Source: JBBQQK01 sp038216025 (lineage in GTDB: Bacteria; Patescibacteriota; UBA1384; XYA2-FULL-43-10; 1-14-0-10-43-13). Taken from it: 9,845 nucleotides of DNA. Position 1 is the stretch's first letter. The number at the start of each line of letters is the position of its first letter. The notes below the pieces were generated by a model. It searched no databases and had not been told where the DNA came from. It saw only the letters and a program-made list of their open reading frames with translations. The DNA lies in the NCBI GenBank assembly GCA_038216025.1, contig JBBQQK010000035.1, positions 1 through 9,845 on the forward strand. The letters run 5' to 3'. The position numbers and the translations under genes were made by a program. Below are positions 1-6,129 of this stretch, piece by piece.

Positions 1-15
1 GGTTGATGTGGCGTA

Positions 16-47
16 AAAAACCACCCGTGTTCTAACGGGTGGTTTTT
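16..47. terminator. Bidirectional intrinsic terminator
   Basis: A 13-bp perfect stem (arms 16-28 and 35-47) with a 6-nt loop. The stem carries an A run at its left edge and a T run at its right edge, so it can stop transcription from either side. It lies just outside the left long repeat, presumably at the 3' end of a gene beyond the window. Confidence 0.85.
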
Positions 48-66
48 ATTGAAATGAAATCCGATT

Positions 67-374
67 TGGTGGTGTGTTCTGTCCGATGCTCGAACTTTTT
101 TCGAACAGAATTCAATGTAATTTTATAGTAGCAATTTTAATGTTCCGCCTTCGCTCACCCCGCAAAATGCGGGGGTTCGCTCGGCGTGTTTTTGTGCGGT
201 CGCTGGAGGGGTTTGGGGAGGCCACAACACCAGAGCAATCTCGGTGATGGAGTAAAAAAGCGACCGCACATTTTGGGGCAAGTTTTGCAAAGCAAAAAAG
301 GAGGGTTGGGGAGGAAAATTTTTGTTTTGCTTGGGGTTAAAAAGGAGACGGGATTATTTTATATTTTACAGCTT
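67..374 (+). repeat. Left copy of a long inverted repeat (structured intergenic element)
   Basis: This segment recurs as its reverse complement at 9155-9491 with high identity along the whole length. The right copy is longer mainly through a 25-bp duplication. No convincing gene lies inside: the 66-codon open frame here has no family features and falls wholly in repeat sequence. It contains several hairpins: CCCCGC/GCGGGG at 158-163 and 169-174; a perfect 12-bp inverted repeat at 193-204 and 259-270; a nested CACC(a)GAG/CTCGGTG stem at 228-246; and AAGCAAAA/TTTTGCTT at 290-297 and 325-332. It could be a MITE-like element, the end of a larger mobile element, or a structured RNA. Confidence 0.8.
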
Positions 375-425
375 AAGTTTTACTAGTAAAGTGATCATCG
401 CCCAAAGCCCTAATAAATAGGTGTA

Positions 426-818
426 TTAAATCGTTTTCCGCTTTTTCTCAACCAACTCATTGAACCTCTCAACTAGTTCTTTTGGCATAATACTAATCTT
501 CATAATATAGTCGTCTGCCTCTTTGCTGATCTCTGTCTGCTTTGTCGGCTCAATGATGTTCATGGCGGTAAGGACAACAACGACTGTATCTTTGGTTTGG
601 GGATCTTTTCGGATAATGTGCAGAAACTCATCGCCTTGCATTCCTCGAAACATTAGGTCTAGCAGTATGGCGTCTGGATTATAACCGGTTTTAAAAATAG
701 TAAAAGCATGTTCAGGAGAATAAGCGAGGGTTACTTCCCACTTATTCAACTCAAACCTCATCTTGTACATATCGGAACAAGCTTTGTCATCCTCCACGAT
801 AAGAATTTTTTTTGACAT
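426..818 (-). CDS. Stand-alone CheY-like response regulator receiver
   Basis: A 130-aa single receiver domain with no output domain. The family hallmarks are present: acidic pocket E9/D10/D11 in 'LIVEDDK', phospho-acceptor D54 in 'ILLDLM', switch residue T84 in 'VVLTAMN' and conserved K106 in 'YIMK'. The start is an ATG preceded by AGAGGTAAC. It lies 35 bp downstream of the histidine kinase gene on the same strand and is very probably co-transcribed and phosphorylated by it. Without a DNA-binding or enzymatic domain, it must signal by protein-protein contact or pass phosphate to another protein. No clear terminator is visible in the roughly 50 bp between its stop and the left repeat. Confidence 0.92.
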   Translation of the reverse strand: MSKKILIVEDDKACSDMYKMRFELNKWEVTLAYSPEHAFTIFKTGYNPDAILLDLMFRGMQGDEFLHIIRKDPQTKDTVVVVLTAMNIIEPTKQTEISKEADDYIMKISIMPKELVERFNELVEKKRKTI

Positions 819-853
819 GTTACCTCTTCTATGGGAGCATATACTTAAATATT

Positions 854-2635
854 CTAACTTGCTTTTGTTGGATTTTCTGTAGATTGATCTGGATTATTGA
901 TCGGTGGTTTAGGTGATTGGTTTGTATCAGCCGTTGCCGTCTTCATAGTGGTAATATCTTGTATCTCAGTGTTGGTTGGTAGTGTTTTACCACTGGTCAA
1001 TTCTGCCTCCAGTGGGTTATGCGATATATCACTGTTTTTTGCTTCATCTTTTTTATACTCCAATGGAAGAGAAAAGTAAAAAGTTGATCCTTTATCTTTA
1101 TCCGATATGAGGCCCATCTTGCCACCATGGAGCTCGACAATGTTTCTTGAGATGTAAAGACCTAAACCTGTGCCCTGTTGCTCCTGAGGGTCATCGGGAT
1201 TAAATCTGTTGGCCTGGTAGAACTTTTCAAAAAGATGTTTTTGACCTTCTTTATCAATACCTACTCCAGTATCTGAAACAGAAATAATTACTTCGTCATC
1301 TTTTATCTTGGAAGTTACGGCGATCTTGCCTTTTTCCGTAAACTTAATAGCATTGTTTATCAGATTGGTAATGACTTCTCCAATCTTGCTTTGATCAACA
1401 TTAAGCTTCGGCAAAGACTTGCTCATTGGGATATATGCAATGGAGTCGCCTTGCTCTTTTGCTTTGATTTCAAAGTTCTTGACTGTATCCGATATTAAGG
1501 CATCAAGATCGGTTTCCGATCGGTTGATAGGCAATCTGCGCTGATCAATCCGGGCTGTGTTTAAGATGTCGTTTGATAGATGGCCAAGTCTGGTGGTTTG
1601 ATTAAGGATTGGCTCAAGAAAAGCTTTTTGCTCGGAATCTAGCTTGCAAAGATTTTCCCTAACCGCCATATCAAGTTTACCCTGTATGGCTGTGATTGGA
1701 GTATTAAGTTCGTGGGTCGCCATCTGTAAAAACTCATTCTTCATTCGGTCCAACTCCAAGAGGTCTTTTTTGTCTTGCTTGAGCTGACGATTAAGCTTTT
1801 CAATATGTTTTTTACTGGCCAGTTCCTTTTGAATATTTTTTATCAAAGTATAGCTACCAAATAGGATTAGCAATAAAACTAATACTTTAAGCGAAAATCC
1901 TGCCTCATCTACAACAAACAAAACGACAAACATTAAAATAGCGAGAGCATAAGCAATGATTTCGGCCGCCGCCGATTTGATATCCAGCAATTCATGTCGC
2001 ATGATTGAATATGCACCACAAAGCACAAAAATAATCGAGCTGGGGCTATCCAAAACATTAAACCTTGTTATACCGATTGCCGGCAAGACAAAGCCGACAA
2101 CAGCTGATATTATCACAACGAAAAACATCCCGATTGTAATTAGCTTTAATTGTTTTCTATAATAAGTATCAGATTTGCGATATTCTACAATGAGATAAAT
2201 CAGGAAGCCCAAAAACAACATAACTATATAGTAAGTGTAAATATTGAATAAATACCCAGTCGAATATTTGTAGTAGTTTGTCACACTGGAAATCATATTG
2301 TTGTTAGTAAACATCAGATAGGCGAAAAACAGATTTATAAAAACAAGTATTATATTTGTATGAATTATCTTTTTGTCGAGTTTTTTATATTTTAAATAAG
2401 TAATCCAAAGTACAGCAGACAAAATAATGAATGGCGCCAAAGCATAGATAGACCGTAAAATTGTAATCGAATTTGATTTTTGAAATAAATAATTCAATAA
2501 TACCCAAAGTCCCAATAAAAACGCACAGAGACTAAAAGATTTATTCAGAGGATTCTTAAAATTACTCTTTAGTACAAAAATACTTAGAATAAAATTAAAC
2601 AAAGCAACTATTAAAATAAACTGAGTGATATTCAT
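854..2635 (-). CDS. Multi-pass membrane sensor histidine kinase
   Basis: A 593-aa protein. Residues 1 to about 265 are very hydrophobic, with roughly eight or nine predicted membrane helices (for example 4-22, 33-51, 62-80, 91-110, 130-150, 164-186, 224-242 and 248-265). A short basic, probably coiled-coil linker (about 266-300) leads to a HisKA domain with phospho-acceptor H308 in 'ATHELNTP'. A HATPase_c domain follows: N box 'NLINNAIKF' (424-432), G1 'DTGVGID' (455-461), F box 'FEKFYQ' (469-474) and G2 'GTGLGLYIS' (488-496). The last 65 residues or so are a polar Pro/Thr/Asn-rich tail of unknown role. No periplasmic ligand domain is seen, so a small hydrophobic or intramembrane stimulus is plausible. 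The ATG is preceded by a G-rich Shine-Dalgarno, and the cognate receiver is downstream. Confidence 0.93.
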   Translation of the reverse strand: MNITQFILIVALFNFILSIFVLKSNFKNPLNKSFSLCAFLLGLWVLLNYLFQKSNSITILRSIYALAPFIILSAVLWITYLKYKKLDKKIIHTNIILVFINLFFAYLMFTNNNMISSVTNYYKYSTGYLFNIYTYYIVMLFLGFLIYLIVEYRKSDTYYRKQLKLITIGMFFVVIISAVVGFVLPAIGITRFNVLDSPSSIIFVLCGAYSIMRHELLDIKSAAAEIIAYALAILMFVVLFVVDEAGFSLKVLVLLLILFGSYTLIKNIQKELASKKHIEKLNRQLKQDKKDLLELDRMKNEFLQMATHELNTPITAIQGKLDMAVRENLCKLDSEQKAFLEPILNQTTRLGHLSNDILNTARIDQRRLPINRSETDLDALISDTVKNFEIKAKEQGDSIAYIPMSKSLPKLNVDQSKIGEVITNLINNAIKFTEKGKIAVTSKIKDDEVIISVSDTGVGIDKEGQKHLFEKFYQANRFNPDDPQEQQGTGLGLYISRNIVELHGGKMGLISDKDKGSTFYFSLPLEYKKDEAKNSDISHNPLEAELTSGKTLPTNTEIQDITTMKTATADTNQSPKPPINNPDQSTENPTKAS

Positions 2636-2640
2636 ATTGT

Positions 2641-2651
2641 TTACCCCCCCC
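2641..2651 (-). promoter_or_regulatory. Ribosome-binding site containing a run of eight G
   Basis: On the minus strand the kinase ATG (2635) is preceded by GGGGGGGGTAA (2641-2651). The G8 run (2644-2651) is the only plausible Shine-Dalgarno. Homopolymers of this length can slip during replication and would change the spacing to the start codon. Confidence 0.55.
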
Positions 2652-2693
2652 GATTAGGAAATCTTGTTTTTATTTTATCATATTAATTTAGAT

Positions 2694-2732
2694 ATAAAAA
2701 ATGGCTCAGCATGTCCGAAGACGAGCTGAGCC
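2694..2732 (-). terminator. Intrinsic terminator of the oxoamine synthase operon
   Basis: An 8-bp perfect stem GGCTCAGC/GCTGAGCC (2703-2710 and 2725-2732) with a 14-nt loop. On the minus strand it is followed by ATTTTTATAT. It sits 12 bp past the stop codon of the oxoamine synthase gene and separates that operon from the kinase gene downstream. Confidence 0.8.
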
Positions 2733-2744
2733 GGTTAAGTCGAG

Positions 2745-3989
2745 CTAAATAACCCCGGTATCCTTACCGGCCGCTTCAATAGCAGTTAAAAGCATAGATA
2801 GCTGTTCATCGGAATGAGTGGCCATTAGATTAATCCTCACCATGGCTTCATCACGACCAACAGCAGGATAGTAGTAACAGGGGGCAAACACCCCGCTATC
2901 GAGTAACATCTCTGTTGCTCGTTTAGCTTTCTGTTCTGTCCAGAAACGAACAGGAATAATCTGTGTCTTGGAACCAAATGTGTCGAATCCAAGCCTAATC
3001 AGTTCCTTGTTCACATGAGTCGCATTCTTCGCAAGATTTTTCCTGCGCTCCGGCTCATCTCTAATCAGGTCAAAAGCAGTAATCAGCCCGGCAGCCATTG
3101 CTGGCGCCATCGACGTCTGGTATACATGTGTTCTACAAGCAACCCGAAGGTAATTGCAGAGATCGGCACTACTGGCAATGAATCCCCCAGAACCACCGAG
3201 TGCTTTGCTTAGAGTTCCAATAGGAAAGTCAATCTCCTCGCTAACACCAAAGTGTTCTGCTGTGCCGAGACCAGTTTCACCGAGAACCCCAGTACCATGG
3301 GCATCATCGACGTAGACTTCCGCCTTATGCCGTCTGGCGACCTCAACTATCTTAGCGAGAGGTGCCATTCGACCATGGAGAGAAAATACACCATCAGTGA
3401 TGATTAGTTTGTTCTCGGCTTCTGAGCTCGAGAGAAACGACTCAAGGTGGTCGACATCCAGGTGATTGTAGAAACGGAACCTTGTCCGGTTGCCGAATAT
3501 CCTAGAAGTGGCTACCGAAAGCCCGTCGATGATACTTGAATGCACCAGCTCGTCCAGAAAAATCTCGGATGGCGGAAGAATTGAGCCGTCGGGGTCGAAT
3601 GAAGTTATAAGTGATCTCAGTGGTGCTCCCACTAACGCCGGGATGATCCCAGTGTTCGCGAGGTAACCAGCAGAAAATACAACCGCATCCTCCTTTCCCT
3701 TGAACTCCGCGATCCGCGCTTCGAGACGTCGATGCAACGTTTGAGTGCCAGACGTGAGTCTGGACCCACCAGAGCCAGAACCGTATTCTGCAAGTGCAGC
3801 GGAAGACGCCTCAATTATCTTAGGATGTCTTGTAAACCCCAGATAATCATTTGACGAGAAATTCACACAAGCCTTGCCTCGAACTAAAACTTCGGCAACG
3901 CTTGGGAATGCAGAAATCTCATCGATTCGAGGGTAGTACCCACGATCGTTGAGGATCTCAACTACCTTTTTGGCCATGTCTCGAATCAT
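2745..3989 (-). CDS. PLP-dependent alpha-oxoamine synthase (KBL/BioF/CqsA superfamily)
   Basis: Fold-type I enzyme that condenses an amino acid with an acyl-CoA or acyl carrier substrate. From the ATG at 3989 it is 414 aa, close to the roughly 400 aa of glycine C-acetyltransferase and 8-amino-7-oxononanoate synthase. The frame stays open to a GTG at 4091, but that start has no Shine-Dalgarno and adds 34 residues unlike the family, whereas the ATG has AAAGGAGG 8 nt upstream. Visible motifs: 'SNDYLGF' (46-52), the glycine-rich 'GSGSGGSR' (70-77), PLP-stacking H150 in 'HSS', D199 in 'TDGVFS', 'DDAHGTG' (228-234) and Schiff-base K262 in 'GTLSKALGG'. The acyl and amino acid substrates cannot be told from motifs. 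No other bio gene or threonine dehydrogenase is nearby, so a signal or lipid role is as likely as biotin or threonine metabolism. The gene looks richer in G+C than the adjacent kinase gene. Confidence 0.88.
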   Translation of the reverse strand: MIRDMAKKVVEILNDRGYYPRIDEISAFPSVAEVLVRGKACVNFSSNDYLGFTRHPKIIEASSAALAEYGSGSGGSRLTSGTQTLHRRLEARIAEFKGKEDAVVFSAGYLANTGIIPALVGAPLRSLITSFDPDGSILPPSEIFLDELVHSSIIDGLSVATSRIFGNRTRFRFYNHLDVDHLESFLSSSEAENKLIITDGVFSLHGRMAPLAKIVEVARRHKAEVYVDDAHGTGVLGETGLGTAEHFGVSEEIDFPIGTLSKALGGSGGFIASSADLCNYLRVACRTHVYQTSMAPAMAAGLITAFDLIRDEPERRKNLAKNATHVNKELIRLGFDTFGSKTQIIPVRFWTEQKAKRATEMLLDSGVFAPCYYYPAVGRDEAMVRINLMATHSDEQLSMLLTAIEAAGKDTGVI

Positions 3990-4144
3990 CTCGAAATCCT
4001 CCTTTGCAGAATTGCAGTACGGAAAAGTGAATGGGATAGCATGGACACCATCAAGCAGACAAGAGTCTTTGTCAAGTGTCCAAACAGCCACAAAGATACT
4101 ATTACTATCAAGAATGTTTCCTTGATTCTACCAAGAATTTTCAT
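3986..4144 (-). CDS. Small membrane peptide, 52 aa, translationally coupled to the oxoamine synthase
   Basis: A short open frame reading MKILGRIKETFLIVIV onward, with hydrophobic stretches at about residues 11-22 and 27-38 and a basic end (QRRISR). It is likely one membrane helix or a helical hairpin. Its ATG is 4 nt past the stop of the upstream 69-aa gene and has AGGGAG 7 nt before it. Its TGA overlaps the ATG of the oxoamine synthase in an ATGA junction. The spacing, Shine-Dalgarno and coupling all support a real gene. No family was recognised. It could help anchor the enzyme, export a product or act as a leader peptide. Confidence 0.6.
   Translation of the reverse strand: MKILGRIKETFLIVIVSLWLFGHLTKTLVCLMVSMLSHSLFRTAILQRRISR
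3998..4005 (-). promoter_or_regulatory. Strong Shine-Dalgarno that fixes the oxoamine synthase start
   Basis: AAAGGAGG on the minus strand, 8 nt before the ATG at 3989. It lies inside the 52-aa upstream frame and argues against the longer GTG-initiated version of the enzyme. Confidence 0.8.
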
Positions 4145-4148
4145 TACT

Positions 4149-4358
4149 CTACTCCCTTATGCTTGGTTCCCACCGCTTTGGTGGATGTTCTTTGACAATC
4201 AAAATTGTCAGTGAGGAAATAGCCATCTTGCAAGCCGATTCAGAAATCGGATCGTTTGCATTTTGGCACTCAATTCTCAGTATCTCAAGTTGCTTCACAA
4301 TAGACACAGCTTGAGAAGATCGATTTGTTTCTTCTTGCCCAAGCTTATCTACATTCAT
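4149..4358 (-). CDS. Hypothetical 69-aa soluble protein, first gene of the oxoamine synthase operon
   Basis: The start chosen is the ATG at 4358, with AGGAG about 6 nt upstream. A TTG two codons earlier would overlap that site. The protein begins MNVDKLGQEETNRSS, is mainly helical in character (QAVSIVKQLEILRIECQNAN), has two Cys and no membrane segment, and ends in a charged tail (KEHPPKRWEPSIRE). No family was recognised. It is the promoter-proximal gene of a tight operon with the 52-aa membrane peptide and the oxoamine synthase, so a regulatory or accessory role for that enzyme is a reasonable guess but no more. Confidence 0.65.
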   Translation of the reverse strand: MNVDKLGQEETNRSSQAVSIVKQLEILRIECQNANDPISESACKMAISSLTILIVKEHPPKRWEPSIRE

Positions 4359-4389
4359 AAGCAACTCCTATTTGTCAAAGTACTCTAAA

Positions 4390-4426
4390 GTTTATTATAC
4401 CAAACTAAAGATTTTGTTTATTATAC
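4390..4426 (-). repeat. Direct repeat at the promoter, two copies of GTATAATAAAC
   Basis: Two identical 11-bp copies (4390-4400 and 4416-4426), offset by 26 bp. The upstream copy contains the -10 element. The second lies in the transcribed leader. They may be a tandem operator or a duplicated -10. Confidence 0.5.
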
Positions 4427-4448
4427 TATATAATTAACGGTCTGTCAA
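4420..4448 (-). promoter_or_regulatory. Consensus sigma-70 promoter of the oxoamine synthase operon
   Basis: On the minus strand: TTGACA (4448-4443), a 17-nt spacer and TATAAT (4425-4420), with the predicted start near 4413 and the first gene beginning at 4358. Both hexamers and the spacing match the consensus perfectly. The whole promoter lies outside the IS30 element, whose edge is at 4458, so it is native and not supplied by the insertion. Confidence 0.8.
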
Positions 4449-4457
4449 CATAAGAAC

Positions 4458-4484
4458 CCTGAATTCTAGTCCGAAACGCAATTT
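4458..4484. repeat. IS30 terminal inverted repeat, transposase 3' end
   Basis: Pairs with 5525-5551. It begins CCTGAATTC at the outer edge and ends GCAATTT inside. The TAG stop of the transposase (4466-4468) lies within it, as is usual in this family. Confidence 0.7.
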
Positions 4485-5443
4485 TTTATGAAAACCTCAT
4501 AAGGTGTCAGATATTTTAGTCGTTTCCTTGGTCTGTTGTTGAGGAGCTTTCCAGCCCTATCAACGTCTCTTTGTGTCACCGTATCAAAGCGTGTGCCTTT
4601 TGGAAAGTATTGCCGAAGCAACCCATTAGCATTCTCATTGGTTCCTCTCTCCCATGAATGATAAGGCCAAGCAAAGAAAATGGTCATTTTTAACTGCTGT
4701 TCAATCAGTTCAAACTCACTTGTTTCCGGGCCATTATCATAAGTGCAAGAAAGCCTCTTTTTCTTCGGTACTTTCTCAAAACTTTTTAGGGTCGCAATTT
4801 TGAAAGTATCGCCGTTGTTCTGCTTTAATTTGCCCCCCAAGAAGTAACCGCTCTTCCTATCGACATGGGTTGCAATAGCTCCGGAATTGTCCTTACCATG
4901 AACTGTGTCGCCCTCCCAATCACCAATTCTTTTCCTTCCGTTAATCACATCTGGTCGCTGATCAATTCGTCTCTTTCTAGTTAATTCACGCTCGTCTTCA
5001 CGCTTTTTGGTACCATGTCTTCGTCTGTATTTACTTTTCTTGTATCTTAAACATTTGGTTAATTCTTTTCCGGTGTCATAAATATATTGATAAATGGTCT
5101 CATGGCAGATAACTGTTTTTCCTTCTTCGCGCTTCAATCTGCCGGCGATCTGCTCTGGACTCCAGTCCAGTATAAGCTTCTTTTTGATGTGCTTTTTAAG
5201 CCAAGAATTCCGCTCAATTTTACGGAAGTGCTGGTTAGCTAAAAACCTTCTTTGATCAGTATTTTCTTGAGCTATCCAGACATTGTAACCAGATTTATTT
5301 AAGGTGACATTTCTACTGAGTTCCCGACAAATTGTTGATGGATTTTTGTTTAATTGTTTAGCAATTTCTTTTTGTTTTAAGCCTGCTCTTTTCAAAGAGG
5401 CTAGACGAATCCTATCGTCATGTGTAAGATGATCTCGAGACAT
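4466..5443 (-). CDS. IS30-family DDE transposase
   Basis: A 325-aa protein, about the usual family length. The N-terminal helix-turn-helix (about residues 5-45: 'DRIRLASLKRAG...KEIAKQLNKNPSTICREL') binds the terminal repeats. The integrase-core catalytic triad is intact: D179 in 'DWEGDT', D236 in 'TYDNGPE' and E270 in 'RGTNENANG', followed by the family signature 'LLRQYFPKG' and 'LNNRPRKRLKYLTP'. The ATG start is preceded by GAAGGA. Nothing is missing or frameshifted, so the element could be active. Confidence 0.95.
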   Translation of the reverse strand: MSRDHLTHDDRIRLASLKRAGLKQKEIAKQLNKNPSTICRELSRNVTLNKSGYNVWIAQENTDQRRFLANQHFRKIERNSWLKKHIKKKLILDWSPEQIAGRLKREEGKTVICHETIYQYIYDTGKELTKCLRYKKSKYRRRHGTKKREDERELTRKRRIDQRPDVINGRKRIGDWEGDTVHGKDNSGAIATHVDRKSGYFLGGKLKQNNGDTFKIATLKSFEKVPKKKRLSCTYDNGPETSEFELIEQQLKMTIFFAWPYHSWERGTNENANGLLRQYFPKGTRFDTVTQRDVDRAGKLLNNRPRKRLKYLTPYEVFIKNCVSD

Positions 5444-5524
5444 CTTGGTTCCTTCTTTAGGTTATTTAATTAGTGTAGTAACTAACTAATATACCTGACC
5501 TAGCCCTTGATGTCTCATTTTATT

Positions 5525-5551
5525 AAATTGCTATTTGGAATGGAATTTAAG
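5525..5551. repeat. IS30 terminal inverted repeat, transposase 5' end
   Basis: Reads AAATTGC to TTTAAG on the plus strand and matches the reverse complement of 4458-4484 at 20 of 27 positions. The first seven bases are identical. Confidence 0.7.
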
Positions 5552-5564
5552 AACGAAAAAAATA

Positions 5565-5840
5565 TTATTCGAAGATCCTACGATATTCTTTGGCAATAAC
5601 TCTTCTAATCAACTCTGATTTACTTATGTCCAATTCAGTACAAAGTTCTTTGGCCTGTTTTATGGTAGATAACTTTACAAGTACATTTACTCTGCTTACG
5701 GGTGGCTCTAGGTCCTCATAATATTTTATTAAGATGTCTTTAATTTCTCTTGGATTGGAGTACTTTTTTAGTGTTATCAAATTTCCTCCAATTATGGAAA
5801 TTTTGTCAGGATAATTATCGTAATCTTTTTCATTGACCAA
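5565..5840 (-). CDS. Putative ribbon-helix-helix (CopG-like) DNA-binding protein, 5' end uncertain
   Basis: Up to 91 aa. The last 40 residues have the ribbon-helix-helix pattern: a short strand 'RVNVLVKLS', helix 'IKQAKELCTEL', turn 'DISKS', helix 'ELIRRVIAKEYRRI'. Such proteins usually dimerise and repress by binding direct or inverted repeats. Residues 1-45 are unrecognised. The TTG start at 5840 has no Shine-Dalgarno. A TTG at 5780 has GGAGG 4 nt upstream and would give 72 aa. The same frame continues open upstream of 5840 without a usual start, which suggests a gene that has lost its 5' part. It is divergent from the nucleotide operon and, before the IS30 insertion, lay just upstream of the oxoamine synthase promoter, so it could regulate either. 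Confidence 0.5.
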   Translation of the reverse strand: MVNEKDYDNYPDKISIIGGNLITLKKYSNPREIKDILIKYYEDLEPPVSRVNVLVKLSTIKQAKELCTELDISKSELIRRVIAKEYRRIFE

Positions 5841-6035
5841 ACAAAGGACAGGTAGTTTTTTTTCGATTGCGGTAATCGATTGAAAAAAAACTGTTCGTGA
5901 TCTTTCAGAAAATTCTGCAACCGAACTTTGAGGACGCTCCCCAAAGTTCCAGAAACATTAATTAAAGCATTCAAAGAAAACCAAAACGTTTTGGCGACCA
6001 GATCTTAATAATTGCTCTACTAAAATTAGCCAATC
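5841..6035 (-). pseudogene. Probable decayed 5' part of the ribbon-helix-helix gene
   Basis: In frame with the downstream gene, 65 codons follow a TAG (6036-6038) and are interrupted by a single TAA (5958-5960). They contain no ATG, GTG or TTG until 5840. Both halves read like protein (for example 'LVEQLLRSGRQNVLVFFE' before the stop and 'NFGERPQSSVAEFSERSR' after it). This fits one inactivating substitution or small indel in a longer ancestral gene. No family was recognised, and chance open frame cannot be excluded. Confidence 0.35.
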
Positions 6036-6051
6036 CTAAACTTGATTTTGG

Positions 6052-6080
6052 TTGACAAGTTATATACTTTTCTATATAAT
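6052..6080 (+). promoter_or_regulatory. Consensus sigma-70 promoter of the nucleotide-enzyme operon
   Basis: TTGACA (6052-6057), a 17-nt spacer and TATAAT (6075-6080), a perfect match. The predicted start is near 6087, about 43 nt before the first ATG. A small dyad CCTAA-actg-TTAGG (6084-6097) sits on the predicted start and could be an operator or a leader hairpin. Confidence 0.82.
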
Positions 6081-6129
6081 TAACCTAAACTGTTAGGAAT
6101 TCATTGTTCTTACAATAAACAGAGGTTAA

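Larger units (their letters stand above)
4458..5551 (-). mobile_element. Complete IS30-family insertion sequence (about 1.09 kb)
   Basis: It contains one IS30-type transposase gene. The imperfect terminal inverted repeats are 4458-4484 and 5525-5551 (20 of 27 positions match). They are flanked by a 3-bp direct repeat AAC (4455-4457 and 5552-5554). The match extends to TAAGAAC (4451-4457 and 5548-5554) if bases within the right end are counted. The size, the transposase stop codon lying inside one terminal repeat and the 2-3 bp duplication all fit the family. The intact ends and open reading frame suggest a recent insertion between the ribbon-helix-helix gene and the oxoamine synthase operon. 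Confidence 0.85.

Noticed and set aside
158..174. CRISPR-like or tRNA-like signal in the GC-rich part of the repeat
   Set aside because: No regularly spaced repeats and no cloverleaf; it is a simple hairpin.
186..386. 66-codon open frame in the left repeat
   Set aside because: Lies almost entirely in the structured repeat, has no Shine-Dalgarno and no protein-like conservation with the right copy.
3990..4091. 34-residue N-terminal extension of the oxoamine synthase from GTG 4091
   Set aside because: No Shine-Dalgarno at the GTG, no family similarity, and a strong site exists for the ATG at 3989. The stretch is used by the 52-aa frame instead.
4193..4210. Perfect inverted repeat TGACAAT-caaa-ATTGTCA
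   Set aside because: Inside the 69-aa coding sequence with no T-run. Possibly an operator, but a 7-bp dyad in coding sequence is weak evidence.
5469..5490. ATTAGT/ACTAAT inverted repeat upstream of the transposase
   Set aside because: Short and AT-rich, within the IS leader. Could be a transposase or promoter site but cannot be separated from chance.
5792..5974. 60-codon minus-strand frame overlapping the ribbon-helix-helix gene
   Set aside because: Starts at a TTG without a Shine-Dalgarno, overlaps another frame and ends in low-complexity hydrophobic sequence. It may be a shifted reading of the same decayed gene.
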